From NCBI GenBank assembly GCA_973895155.1, contig OZ316899.1, positions 1,426,001-1,490,000 of the forward strand: DNA of 64,000 nucleotides, written 5' to 3'. The translations under genes were made by a program, and so were the position numbers. Shown here piece after piece: positions 22,030-32,228 of this stretch (position 1 is the first letter of the stretch; the number at the start of each line of letters is the position of its first letter). The DNA is from Marsupella aquatica. Its lineage: Eukaryota > Marchantiophyta. The notes beneath the pieces are model-generated. The model saw only the letters and a list, made by a program, of their open reading frames with translations, had not been told where the DNA came from and did no database searches.

Positions 22030-24015
22030 TTACTCCTCAAACATGATGATCCGACCCATAGCCGGAGTTATCATTGCTGTAGTCCTCCACCGCCTCCTCC
22101 ACTGCTTGGACTCCCTGCTTCCCCCTCTGTTCCCTGGTCCTACCGTGAAAACGGCCTCACAGATCATGGGCCCTTGTTCCTCCTCTTGGTTCCAGGCTGT
22201 CCTCTCCCTCTGCTCTCCGCGGGAAGGAGCCTTAGGCTGCTCTGCCTCCGATTTGGGGCTTGAGGCTCCCACATACATTCGCACTCCCGGCTTGTGTTCC
22301 GGCCTCCTTCTCTCCTTGGCTCCGGTAAAGGGGTTTTCCCTCTTGAGTCGGCTTAGGCCGGCCTCTGGGGCAGCATCCTGTACCGGTGCCGTTGCCGTTG
22401 CTGGTGTCGTTCTCTCCTTCTCCAACATTTTCAGCAGATTCTGCATGCCTGATTGCTGCATCGGCAAGTCTTCTTTTCTTGGCAGAAACACCTGCTCGAT
22501 CGTAGGACTGACAGGCTGGTTGGGCTCTTCTGTTGCCGGCCTCTGCTCCAAAACCTCCTCCGGTGCCCTTGCCGATAGGGGAAGTACTGGGGCAAAGATT
22601 TGACTTCTGGCATACCGGCACAACAGCGGCATGTGATAGCCAAGCCGGGACACGCTTCCCACGCCGATCACCTGCTGTTCCTCCTTCAAGATTTTCTTCA
22701 GTTGGTTGAGGAGGTACCCGCTGTAATCTCGGCTTGGGTCTGGTCTTTCTGCTAGGTAGACCTGAGCCTTGCCGATCTCTGCCCTCGGCAAGTTACAATG
22801 CATGGTCACCCGCAAGAAATCGATCATCTCTCCAATGTGCGGGTTGGTGCAGGTGTTCTGAAAGAAGACATTCTTCGTTGATGGTCCTGGGAACGACCGG
22901 AACTCCTTGTCAGGTAAGGTCTTCCTGGTATCAACCTTGGTCTTATTACCCATCGGCAAGCCAAACACCTCGGCAATCACCCAGGGAGTGAGATAGAAAT
23001 CCTTCCCATACACCCTCGTGGAATTGGTCTCGGGTTCCCATGATCCCACGAATTCTAATAAGTCTGAGTTTGGCACCTCCGGCTTTAGCCATGGTAATCT
23101 TACAAAGGTTTCCAAGCCGGATCCGGCCATGAAGCCCTGGTACTTCTTGGTCTGCATGGCCGTAAAGCATGCACCCTCCTCCCGTGCAAAATATAATTGC
23201 ACTTCCTCTGGTAGGGTCGCCGCCCAGCCTTTCCAAGTGTCATCATTTGTTGGAATGGCATTGATGGGATCGACCTCCTCCTCTTCGGCTTCTCCTTGCC
23301 TCCTGTTTTGCTGCTCTGCTGGTTTTCTTGGTGCCGCCGACCTCGTTCTTTTTGCCGGGGTGGCCTCTTCGTTGTTGTTTCCTTTCCTCTTCATCTCGGC
23401 TGCCGTGGATGTTTCTCCTAGCATAGTTGCCTTTGTCCACCCTTTCGTGCTACCCTTCAACTCCCAGTGCGTGTCGTTGCAGCGGTTGATGGCTTCCCGA
23501 ATGCCGACGATTCTATCTTCGCAAAATAGAAGGTCATCGAGCTGATTGGCAGTAGGAGTCCACAAGAACTCGACCTTGATGAGTTCTCCTCCTAAGAAGG
23601 CAGACTTCTGCAGCTCCCACAGTCGAGCGAGCTCCTGCTGTTCTCGAGCTGCTCTCTCTGATTCTTCGTCCTTGTAAGTTCCAATGTACTCAGTTGCCCG
23701 TTTGAACAGGCATCCCCAAAAATGTGCCGCTTGATTGACGTTGCTCATACCCTCCTTGACTCGATCGTTGGTATCTGTTCCCACCCAGAGTGCTTGCCTA
23801 AGCAGCTGACAGTATTTGGCCTCCCGTAGTCGTCTGCTCAGTTTGTGCTTGCAAATGAGCCACAATTCCTCGCGAGCGGTCCTTACCCCTCTCCTCCTCT
23901 GGTCTTCCCTCCCGTTGGTCACCCCTAGCCGCCGATGCTTAGCGCGCCCTAACCCTAATCGTGTTCTCTCCCCCGGCGTCCTTACTTCCAGCCTCGGCCC
24001 GGGTTCCATAGTCAC
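22030..24015 (-). CDS. 661-codon protein of unknown function with a plant-mobile-domain-like motif
   Basis: The largest ORF of the unclassified element. The N-terminal 230 residues are basic and mixed, with a KRKGNNNEEATPAKRTRSA stretch that looks nuclear-targeting. Around residues 318-355 the pattern SWEPETN…KDFYLTPWVIAEVFGLP resembles the W-x-PET…lT…v…GLP signature of plant-mobile-domain and related transposon ORFs (resemblance judged by eye). The C-terminal 200 residues are Pro/Glu/Arg-rich. There are no protease, RT, integrase or transposase catalytic motifs. It starts about 110 bp inside the right end of the element. Confidence 0.6.
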   Translation of the reverse strand: MTMEPGPRLEVRTPGERTRLGLGRAKHRRLGVTNGREDQRRRGVRTAREELWLICKHKLSRRLREAKYCQLLRQALWVGTDTNDRVKEGMSNVNQAAHFWGCLFKRATEYIGTYKDEESERAAREQQELARLWELQKSAFLGGELIKVEFLWTPTANQLDDLLFCEDRIVGIREAINRCNDTHWELKGSTKGWTKATMLGETSTAAEMKRKGNNNEEATPAKRTRSAAPRKPAEQQNRRQGEAEEEEVDPINAIPTNDDTWKGWAATLPEEVQLYFAREEGACFTAMQTKKYQGFMAGSGLETFVRLPWLKPEVPNSDLLEFVGSWEPETNSTRVYGKDFYLTPWVIAEVFGLPMGNKTKVDTRKTLPDKEFRSFPGPSTKNVFFQNTCTNPHIGEMIDFLRVTMHCNLPRAEIGKAQVYLAERPDPSRDYSGYLLNQLKKILKEEQQVIGVGSVSRLGYHMPLLCRYARSQIFAPVLPLSARAPEEVLEQRPATEEPNQPVSPTIEQVFLPRKEDLPMQQSGMQNLLKMLEKERTTPATATAPVQDAAPEAGLSRLKRENPFTGAKERRRPEHKPGVRMYVGASSPKSEAEQPKAPSRGEQRERTAWNQEEEQGPMICEAVFTVGPGNRGGSRESKQWRRRWRTTAMITPAMGRIIMFEE

Positions 24016-24125
24016 CCTTAATTGTTTATATTTTTCTTGTCTTGTTACTATACTAAGGTGTTTCCAGGGTACACTCCTGCTTTTACCATGTAAACCGGCC
24101 TAGTGATTCCTGGCTAGACAACACA

Positions 24126-24130
24126 GAAGC
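24126..24130. repeat. Target site duplication GAAGC, right
   Basis: Second copy of the GAAGC duplicated at 19398-19402. The LINE codons continue directly after it. Confidence 0.8.
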
Positions 24131-26380
24131 ATTGCATAGTGACCTTAAAACACTTAAACTATCAATTGTTGCGGAACACACTAAGGGGGACCTGCTTGAT
24201 TATGTGGATGTAGAGGATGCACTTCATGCAGCGGAGTTAGAAGAAGCGCATTACGGCATAAGGCTTGCAAGGGTGAGATGGTTGGGGGAAGGTGATGAGC
24301 CATCCAAATTTTGCAACAACCAGGGCTAAGCGCACGCGCGAGGCAATGGTGCGACTAGTAGTGGAGGATGGACAGGAGATTACTGACCGTGCTCGTATCA
24401 TTATAGAATTAGTTAAGTGTTGTGAGGAGCTCTATGCTCCGATGGACGCATCTGGGTCAGAACAGGTGGACATCTTAAGAGCACGGCAGAAATTATTAGC
24501 CCATACGGAGGTGGCATTATCTACGGGAGAACTTGCCTGGCTGGAAGGACTCCCAAACGGGTTGGAAATAAAAGAAGTGCTATGGATGCTGCCCCAGGAT
24601 AAAGCTCCGGGCCCGGACGGACTGACGGCTGAGGTGTACCGTGCTTGCTAGGACTTTGTTCAGGTGGATATGATCCACATGGTACAAGAATTCTGGTTGA
24701 CAGGTTGCATTGCAGCAAGGATTAAGGATAGAATAATCAAATTTATCCCTAAGAGGCCTGATAAGAGATTTCTGAAGGACTGGTGTCCTTTGACGATGCT
24801 TAATACTATATACAAGTTGATAGCTAAGATGCTGGCATTGAGGTTGAAGCTGATTCTGCCCAAATTGATAAGTCCGCAACAAACTGGATTTATTCTAGGC
24901 AGAAATATTCTAGAGAATATCTCCCTGGCCTGGCTTACTAGTGATTGGGTTAGGAATCGTAGACAAGAATCACTTTTTTTATATAATTTAAAGGGGAAAT
25001 CTATGAAACCCCACAGAAAGGGAAGAGTCAGTCACAATAGTTGAACCCAAGATCTATTAGTCACTACTTAAGTGAGCTACCACAAAGTCATGCCTCTCTG
25101 GGTTTAGGGTTTAGGGAATCACTTTTTTTGAAGCTGGAATTTGAAAAAGCATTTGACCGGGTGAACCACATGTACATCTGGGAAACGATGCATTTGCTTG
25201 GCATCAGTAGGCATTTTATTTCATTGGTGCGAGCTTTACTGGGGGATGCCACCTCATAGGTGTATGTAAATGGGATGCTTTTGAGAGACATTGGTCCGAG
25301 ACGAGGCGTCCGGCAGGGCTGTCCACTATCACCATTACTTTTTGTAATATCTACCCAGCCCCTAATGGATTTTATGGATGAAGAGTTGGCAGGAGGCCGA
25401 CTTATGGGGATACAAATCTCTGCGGTGCTTACGATATGCTATCGACTATTTGCTGACAATTTGGGAATGTTTATTCCAGCTACTGAGATTGGCTTCCAAC
25501 TAGCAACTGCTATATTGAATTGCTATGAAACTGCTACCGGAGCCAGGTTGAATTTACAAAAATTGGTGGTGATTCCAATGGCAATGGAGAGTATGCCAGA
25601 TTGGTTGAGGGCGACTGGCTATATGATCAGTGCTAGGGGAGAGCTACAAAAATATATGGGGGCTCCGCTAGGAATAGATCTAAAGACTTAACAGCTTCAC
25701 CAGTTATGTCTGGATAAGATTGGTTCCAGACTCTCCTCATGGGCTAACAAGTTACTTTCATTCACTGGGAGATCCCTTTTAGTTAGACATGTTCTACAAG
25801 CAATCCCAATTTACCACACTATGTTTCTGAAGGCCTCCACTGGACTGGCAAGAAAACTAACGGCACTGTGCAGGGACTTTCTATGGAGGTACAATCCGGA
25901 AGGGGGAAGGAAGGTTCCTTTGGTATCTTGGGCTAGAATGGCTTGGCCTCGAATGGAAGGTGGACTTGGGTTCAAGGATTTTAGGAGTCACTCAAATGCC
26001 TTGTTGTCGAAGTTGTCACACGTACGTTGGACTGTCCAACATCAGAATGGGCTCGCCTGTTTGAAGCTAACTTGAATCTGATAAGTTGGGAGAGCTACAA
26101 AGTGATATGCAAGAACCAATATACTTTTAAGGATAAATATGGTTGTGCACCTCACGTTTGCTGCAAGGACTATCATATACGGGTGGATTATGGAGGGCCT
26201 GGGCTGAACTACGTTCTCACCTGATTTTTGTGCCCAAGGGGAGGATTCCAGGCAGATGGAGTATAGGGTACACTTTACGATGCTTGAAAGGATGTCAAGC
26301 TTGGTCCAATGATGACTTTAGGATAGTAGTGGAGATATGTGGCAGGTTAGGAATAAAGTGCATGAATCTATGTCCTCACT
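24126..26380 (+). pseudogene. LINE-2 ORF2, 3' part: reverse transcriptase
   Basis: ORF2 resumes in phase after the 4.7-kb insertion. It carries VRWLGEGDEPSKF (about 24270), DKAPGPDGLTAEVYRA (about 24600), CPLTMLNTIYKLIAK (about 24785), QQTGFILGRNI (about 24880), FEKAFDRVNHMYIW (25141), GVRQGCPLSPLLF (25305), a degraded FADN (about 25449) and the post-RT segments LSSWANKLLSFTGRSLLVRH and CRDFLWRYNP (about 25733-25890). Several stops and frameshifts interrupt it, including a local insertion near 24985-25120. Weak traces run to about 26380; no poly-A tail is visible. Confidence 0.85.
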
Positions 26381-26489
26381 CAATCACACCCCACACACTT
26401 AGCTATCAATTGTTGGACATGAGTGTGCATACCACACCACCAATATAGTGGATCTGTGGAGTACTTTGGGAGTTCCACAGAGGATCAAA
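26381..26489. other. Short junction between LINE-2 and the gypsy fragment
   Basis: This contains three tandem copies of an aggatcaa unit (about 26471-26496) and tggatctgtgga (26450-26461), which is inverted at 26510-26521 in the gypsy fragment. Nothing else is recognised. Confidence 0.5.
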
Positions 26490-29400
26490 GGATCAAAGGA
26501 TCAAACGAGTCCACAGATCCACTGCATGCTAGAACCCAACAAAGGAAGGTAGATGCATGTCATCCTAACACCATCTCCTTATCTGACTCATCATGCCATT
26601 TGGCTCGAGTCTCACCCTCCTGACTGGTACATGGATTGCGGCCCAATCCATCTGCATCCAAGTTCACTTTACCAGGCCTATGCACCACCTGGAAATCATA
26701 CTCCTGTAACAACAACGCCCATTGTGCAAGCTTCCCTGTAAACTTGTCACACTCCATTAACCATTTGAGAGGCTAATGATCAATGATCAAGGTGAAGGGG
26801 TTACCAAACAAGTAGCAACGGAAGTGTGCTACAGCCCACACTACTGCCAGACACTCTCCCTCATAAGAGCTATACTTAGCCTCTGCTAAATTGTTTGATC
26901 TACTGGCATAAGCCACAACAAACTCATCCCCCTCATCATCCTTTTGAGTCAGCACTGCTCCAAGTCCTACTCCACTCCAATCAGTGTATAGCTAAAATGG
27001 TCTCCACGAAATGGGTCTTCTCAAAATAGGGGATGATGCCAATCTTTCTTTCAACTCCTAAAAGGCATGCTCCTTGTCATCACCCCAAATCCACTCTTGA
27101 TCCAACTTAGTGAGTATGGTTAAAGGTTTAGCAAGTTGGCTAAATCCTTTAACGTACCTCTTGTAGTAGCTCGCCAATCCCAAGAATGCACAAACTCTAC
27201 TCACATCGTAGGACAAGGAATCTATGTAATGACCTCCACCTTAGTCTACTGCACACCCAATCCCCCTAGGTAGATGGTGTGCCCAAATACTCAATCTGGT
27301 CTTGGAAGAACTCACACTTGCCAGGATGGAGTTTCAACCCATGTTCTCTCAATCTCTCCAACATAATCTGCAAGTGCTATTGATGTTCTTCCACAGTGGA
27401 AGAATAGACCAAAATATCATCAATGTAACATCTGACAAAATCCAAACCTGCAAGAATTTGATCCATGACTCTATGGAATTCAGCTGGTGCATTTTTCAAC
27501 CCAAATGGTAAGAACAACCACTGATACAAACGATCCTTGCCATACAAATCAATTCCCCAAAATACTATCTTGGACCTGTCAAAATGTTTGATTCAAAGTT
27601 GATGGTACCCTACCCTCAGATTCAATGAACTAAAAACCTTTGCATGCCCCATTGCATCAAAGATCTCCTCAGGTGTGGGCATGACATATCAATCAGATTT
27701 TGTCTAACGATTAATAGGTCGGTAATCACCACACATTTGCCTATTCGTGTAATTGCCATGCACACCCTTCTTGGCTGGCATCATTGTGGCAAATGCATAC
27801 TCTCCGTATGAGATCTCCACCAAACCAGCCTCCAACAAATTCTAAGTTCTGCTATGAATCAAAGCTCTTTCCATGTCATTGGAATGGTATGGTCTACAAA
27901 AGATTGACGCATCACTAGCCAATTCAATCTGAGTACCAAGGCCCTTCAATATCCCCAAATCCTTCATACCAAATGCAAAAACAATTATAGTAACTCTTTA
28001 GGAATTGATGCATGCGATGTCTCTCCTCCCCTGTCAACTTAGAACCAATCTGTGGCTCCCAACTCTCCACAAAATCTTTGATGTCTTTTTGTAGGGTAGA
28101 AGAAATAGTTGATGATTGCTATTTAGCAGTAGTTTGAGCAGCTCCTTCCTACTCAACAATCTGTCCTGCCTTGGCCAATCCTGCCATAGGTTCATGGACT
28201 ATCTGCTCGTCCTCAATTGTGGCCACTACTATCTCAGTAGGCCATGAGCTCACCAATGGATGATCTGTAACACTAGCAGAGCGCATCCAAATTTTCTCTA
28301 CTGCTCCCAAGCTGACAATCCAAGTCCAACAATTCAAATCCATGGCTTGGCCAAGGACCTGGCGATGTGAACTCTCTAATACATATGCAACTACAGTTGT
28401 ACCTGTGGAGAATCCCATCCGCTCTTTCTCATCAGCAGTGGACTCTACTAACTGTTGTAGAGCTGTATCCCACACAAGTCCAGGGCCACATGCGCTGAAA
28501 GCATATGAAGCAAAGTGGCTCACAAAAGTGAGTAATGCACAATGTGGGCGCCCAACCACATTGACCATGGCCAATGGAGATCTGTCAGGCTGGGTCACAC
28601 CCTATGAACGTCACCCTGGATCCAAAATATCATCCACTACCAAGGCTCGTGAGTGAGGAATGTTGTCAAATGCTCACTTCAACACCTCACCTGGTAACAA
28701 ATTAGTCCACCACAAGCGTGGACGATGTGCAAGAGAACCCACATGTGCAGCATCCAATAACACAGCAGGTCCAATCCAAGACCTCACTTGATGAACATTG
28801 GCAACAATCCGCTGATGATGTTCACCCAAGAGTGACACATTCTCCAAAATGTAGGTTGGAGGCTGCGTGTGATACAATTGGAGATGACGCAACACCCATA
28901 ACATAACCCAAAATAATGCAGATTGTGGATCATGAAGTCCATGTCCAACTCCAGCTCTAGATTGGTCCTGACATGGCCAACCAACAATCACCAAATCAAT
29001 AGGGCCAATGCAATCCAAATGATCCGCCCCCAACAATGAAATATCATTATGCAGTGCATGCTGATAGCCACAAACAACATCCACTGGCAATAACTATGGA
29101 TAACGATCCACCAACATAGCCACATGGCACAATGAGACTCTCTGTGCTGTCTCATCTATCTTCACATACAAGTAACGACGCGCAGGAATTCTTGCCTGAA
29201 GAACAATAGCCAATCTAGTGCTAATCCCACCAAATAAATCCAACAAACAAATACCCTCCGGTGGATATTGCCATGCAATGGGAGTTGTATCCAATGGTGA
29301 AAGAGCCATCGGCCCACCTGCAAGAGACTGCTCTGCTCCAAGTTGTGGTGTAAAAGTATGACACCATGCATCATGTACCAATCGTACTGCTGTCTGTGGC

Positions 29401-29815
29401 AAGGCCTGGCTAGTGCCCCACACTGGTGGCACAACATTACCAATAGGTAACCCATGCATGACTTGCTCCTCATGTGACTCCTCCATTGTTGAAACATCTA
29501 TTGCATGTGCGTTACCCTCCATAAAATCATCAGGATCAGTGATCATACCATTGAATGTTGCCAAAGACAATGGTGTAGATTTAGGGCCTCCCACAGGTCC
29601 ACTAAATTGCATTGGCAATCTGCTCAATCTAGCATCTCCTGATTGCCAATCAAGTCGGTATGAAATTGATTCATCCCAAAAAATCAAGAATAAATCCCAT
29701 GGGGTACAGTACTATACATCCCACCAACACATCATAGGACTCTGTCTTAGTCAAAATAGCTTGTGTCTGTATGTGGGAGCTATCCTTCGCATGACCCTCC
29801 TAAATCCAAACAATA
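26490..29815 (-). pseudogene. Decayed methyltransferase-bearing Ty3/gypsy pol fragment (PR-DNMT-RT-RH)
   Basis: Read on the minus strand from 29815 this fragment aligns with the plus-strand copy at 41815-43545. It holds the end of the protease and a linker (29815-29270), a C5-methyltransferase domain (29255-28320), reverse transcriptase (about 27900-27200, with CGDYRPIN, LPFGLKNAPAEFHRVMD and YIDDILVYS) and RNase H (about 27000-26510). From 29687 to 28149 the frame never shifts; only stop codons break it (29096-29094 TAG where the sister copy has Gln; 28676-28674 TGA). The RT part has further stops and at least one frame change. Gag, integrase and LTRs are absent, so the fragment is dead. It is the only copy here with a full-length methyltransferase domain. 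Confidence 0.9.
28320..29255 (-). pseudogene. Cytosine-C5 DNA methyltransferase domain inside gypsy pol
   Basis: About 310 residues carry the ordered motifs of a C5-methyltransferase. Motif I is LLDLFGGIST (29243-29215; the second Gly of FxGxG is Ser, as in the sister copy). Motif II-like YLYVKIDE follows. Motif IV is GWPCQ with the catalytic Cys codon at 28973-28971, followed by SRAG. Motif VI is ILENV (about 28845). The motif VIII-like segment HRPRLWWTNL is near 28720, and ER-MGF-TGTT near 28420. Motif X-like RQVLGQAMDLN is near 28364-28330. Such enzymes transfer a methyl group from S-adenosylmethionine to cytosine C5. The late motifs look Dnmt3/DRM-like, but the subfamily is uncertain. It lies between protease and RT in the same frame. 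Two or more in-frame stops make this copy inactive. Confidence 0.9.
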
Positions 29816-29840
29816 AGTTGTGAAAGCTTGTGTGGACACA

Positions 29841-29955
29841 AGGTGTGATAAGAACCTGCCAGTTAAGCGCTCGCGGCCAGAAATAGCCCCGGGATGGGTG
29901 ACCTTGTACTTCATCTTGCGCTCGCGACTCAAAATAGTTCCAGGATGGGTGACCT
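29841..29955 (+). repeat. 5S rRNA-derived segment (A-box and C-box), partly duplicated
   Basis: AGTTAAGCG (29861-29869) and GGATGGGTGACC (29892-29903) are the hallmark internal promoter sequences of plant 5S rRNA. They are separated by 22 bases, the same spacing as in genuine 5S genes. A second C-box GGATGGGTGACC follows at 29943-29954 after a partial repeat. The rest is diverged, so this is not a functional 5S gene. A Cassandra-type TRIM, whose LTRs carry 5S sequence, or a 5S-derived SINE are the likely sources. Confidence 0.75.
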
Positions 29956-30476
29956 CGCAATTTGCCTTATGCGTGCACAAACAAAAGTTGTTGGGCTCAG
30001 AAATGGCAACATTTGCGACTCGGAAGTGGCAACTTCCTTCACAAAAATGCCATCCAATAGCACACACAATTTGGCAACATCGGCCCTCAGTCCCTTCACA
30101 AAAAATGCAGCTTCGGGATCATCGACGATTCATGATTGTTGATAATTCACTATTGCACCTCCATTGTCGGTGCCACTATGAATCCAACAACATTTGTGAA
30201 TGTTTCTTCCTGAAAACAACAAATCTATGCAGGAACATAGTCAAACATCCCCAATTGGGTTTCGCAGATCAACAATCTGCTTTCAGAGTTGGCAACATCC
30301 AAAATTGCGTGATCAATCTGATTGAGGCTTCGAGGCAACTCGTGGTTACTCGGGATGAGGGGCATGAGGGCGGAGTAGGGGTAGGTGGGCCAGCAAGCCA
30401 GCTTGCTGGTACGTGAGGAGAATTGCAAGTGCTACCATTTTGGAGTGGCACATTTGGTGCATAATGACAAGTGAGA

Positions 30477-30540
30477 GGTCACCCATCCCAAAGCTATTCC
30501 TCCCCTCATGCGCTTAACTAGCAAGTTCCTATGTGGTGCA
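30477..30540 (-). repeat. 5S rRNA-derived segment, inverted
   Basis: On the minus strand AGTTAAGCG (30519-30511) and GGATGGGTGACC (30488-30477) are again exactly 22 bases apart. This copy is inverted relative to the one at 29841-29955, and the flanks are only loosely similar. Confidence 0.7.
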
Positions 30541-30907
30541 TTGTACATGCTTCCTTCCACACTTGGTGTCCAAGGAATGAGGCCCTAGGGGTTTTATGCA
30601 CTTTTGAATTCATCTAGATACTTTGTTTTAGCTAGTTTGCGATGGATTCTTGAATATTTGACGCGGGATTCTTGAGGCCTATTATGAAGGCCCTACATTG
30701 AACTATATGCACATTATTTTCATGTATTTCTGATTGATTGGTGTGGAGAGTTGTGGTAAATCCTCTTCTTGTTGTTGGATACTCTTCACACATGCTTCTT
30801 GTTTATGCGCCATGTTGGTTTGGCGTGAGCGCTTGATTCTATAGGAGTGATCCGGGTTTGCAACCGGACATTCTAGTTGTGCTACGTATTTCTCTCCTGG
30901 TGATGTT
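30541..30907. other. Left flank of CACTA, possible 5' leader of the plus-strand gypsy
   Basis: No ORF or known repeat is recognised. It is joined to 39452 once the CACTA element is removed, so it may be the untranslated leader of the gypsy element whose gag starts near 39537. I see neither the LTR found at 45244 nor a clear PBS in it. Confidence 0.35.
30905..30907. repeat. CACTA target duplication GTT, left
   Basis: GTT precedes the CACTA terminus at 30908 and is repeated at 39452-39454. A 3-bp duplication is characteristic of CACTA (EnSpm) transposons. Confidence 0.9.
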
Positions 30908-30938
30908 CACTAGTAGAAATACCCCCTATTTTTGACCA

Positions 30939-31734
30939 TAAAATACGACTGACTATGACTAAAATCGGTCATCTATGACATTAAACACTAACGTCGTTCT
31001 TGCAACTAGTAGTCGTAAAAGTGGTGACTTGGATTGACTTAGTCATATTATTGACTAGTGTCAATAGTCTTTTTAGTGACTAGAGGCTCAAGTATTTAGA
31101 TCTATACATCAGTCAAACATAAGTGTTTAGAATGACTTAGTTCGAGTCATATAGGGTTTTCCATGAGTGATTGGTAACACTGATTTGACCGCACTAGTTT
31201 CCGTAGACAATGATGTCATTCATATTCGAGACTAAGTCATTCATGCCACAAAAGCACCAATCCAACTAACAATGGCATAATAACAGAGTAAAAATATGAG
31301 CAATCCATCAAAAAATAGAGTATACTTGAGGATTGAGAGAGAGAGAATTCTGCAGCAGAGAAGATGATGGTGAGCAAAGACAAACAAACAGAGTACTGAC
31401 AAAGTGGAGAGAGACACACGGATGGAGAGAGAGCAAGGAGAGAATTAAGCAAGGAGAAAATTCTGCTCAGTGTTGAAGTAGTCAAACCAAAGCTGGTACA
31501 GACGTGCGAGAAGACCCAGGACTCTAAGATTGGACACTCGATTGCTAATCCTGAAAGATTGTGTAGAATAAAAGTGGACAATTGTTGGGCTAGCATTTTC
31601 ACAGTTGAATAAAGGAATTCACAAGTCAAAGAACCCAATAGAACTTAGTTGTAGAGTAGCATATTGAAGCAAACATGCGAGTCTACAAGCAGCAAATTAA
31701 AATATTGGCAATGGCAGCACAAACGCCCGACCCT
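30939..31734. other. Left arm of the CACTA element, non-coding
   Basis: The subterminal part (about 30940-31230) contains repeated gactagt/gacttagtc-like words typical of CACTA subterminal transposase-binding regions. From 31324 the sequence resembles 38204-38425. The ORFs here look incidental. Confidence 0.55.
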
Positions 31735-31739
31735 GAGAC

Positions 31740-32214
31740 TGTTGGGTATTTACTCTTACGTCTAGGTTAGGTATGACGTGGTTGGTACAACAACGTGGGT
31801 TGGTACAACTACGTGGTTAGGTACAACTACGTGGTTAGGTACAACTACGTGATTAGGTACAACTACGTGATTAGGTACAACTACGTGATTAGGTACAACT
31901 ATGTGGTTAGGTACAACTATGTGGTTAGGTACAACTATGTGGTTAGGTACAACTATGTTGCACACTATATCATAAGAGGCATGTGTGCTTGGAGAGGTAG
32001 AACCAAGGCTCATTGTTATGGAGCCACTTGAGAGATAGGGAGAGCTTACACTGTGGAGACTCGGTATAGCCGACGGGCTTAGAGTTTAGTAAAGCTCTCT
32101 TGTGTGTTCCCGTGGACGTAGCCTCAAGGAGGTGAACCACGTATCTCTTGTGTCGACTATTATGCGTTGGATGGTTCATGGGCTTGCCGTTGCGATCGTC
32201 GTCTATGCTCAACA
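31740..32214 (+). repeat. 5' LTR of copia copy 1
   Basis: 475 bp, TGTTGGGTATTTACTC to ATGCTCAACA. Its U3 holds an 18-bp minisatellite (31785-31964, ten units). The R-U5 half closely matches the LTRs at 48124 and 54743, so all belong to one family. Confidence 0.97.
31785..31964 (+). repeat. 18-bp minisatellite in copia U3, ten units
   Basis: Tandem units of the form gtacaactacgtggttag. The 3' LTR has nine units (37275-37436), and the related copia copy 2 has no array, only a related acgtggttaggttaact word. The ORFs spanning the array are merely repeat translations. Confidence 0.95.
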
Positions 32215-32216
32215 AT

Positions 32217-32228
32217 TGGTATCAGAGC
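32217..32228 (+). other. Primer binding site for initiator tRNA-Met
   Basis: TGGTATCAGAGC, two bases after the 5' LTR. This is the standard plant copia PBS complementary to the 3' end of initiator tRNA-Met. Confidence 0.95.

Larger units (their letters stand above)
19403..24125 (-). mobile_element. Unclassified 4.7-kb element inserted in LINE-2
   Basis: The insertion begins TGTGGTGCGTCCC and ends CTAGACAACACA, so it has TG...CA ends, with GAAGC duplicated on both sides. A 5-bp duplication and TG...CA ends are typical of integrase-mobilised LTR elements, yet I find no long terminal repeats. The two ends share at most a 7-bp inverted similarity (TGTGGTG against TGTGTTG). The coding strand is minus, and base composition is richer in G+C than the LINE around it. 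Inside are a 661-codon ORF, a coiled-coil ORF and a low-complexity ORF, none with transposase, RT or integrase motifs. It is probably non-autonomous; the class is unresolved. Confidence 0.75.

Noticed and set aside
19403-24125. Helitron as the class of the 4.7-kb insertion
   Set aside because: It duplicates 5 bp of target, lacks a Rep/helicase frame, and does not show A|TC…CTRR|T borders.
29841-29955. Functional 5S rRNA gene
   Set aside because: Only the internal promoter boxes and their spacing are kept; the 5' and 3' thirds of 5S rRNA are not recognisable.
31785-31964. Possible CRISPR-like array
   Set aside because: The 18-bp units are contiguous with no spacers, lie inside an LTR, and the DNA is plant nuclear.
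31762-32031. ORFs with VVPNH or YNYVVR repeats in the copia LTR
   Set aside because: They are translations of the 18-bp minisatellite, not proteins.
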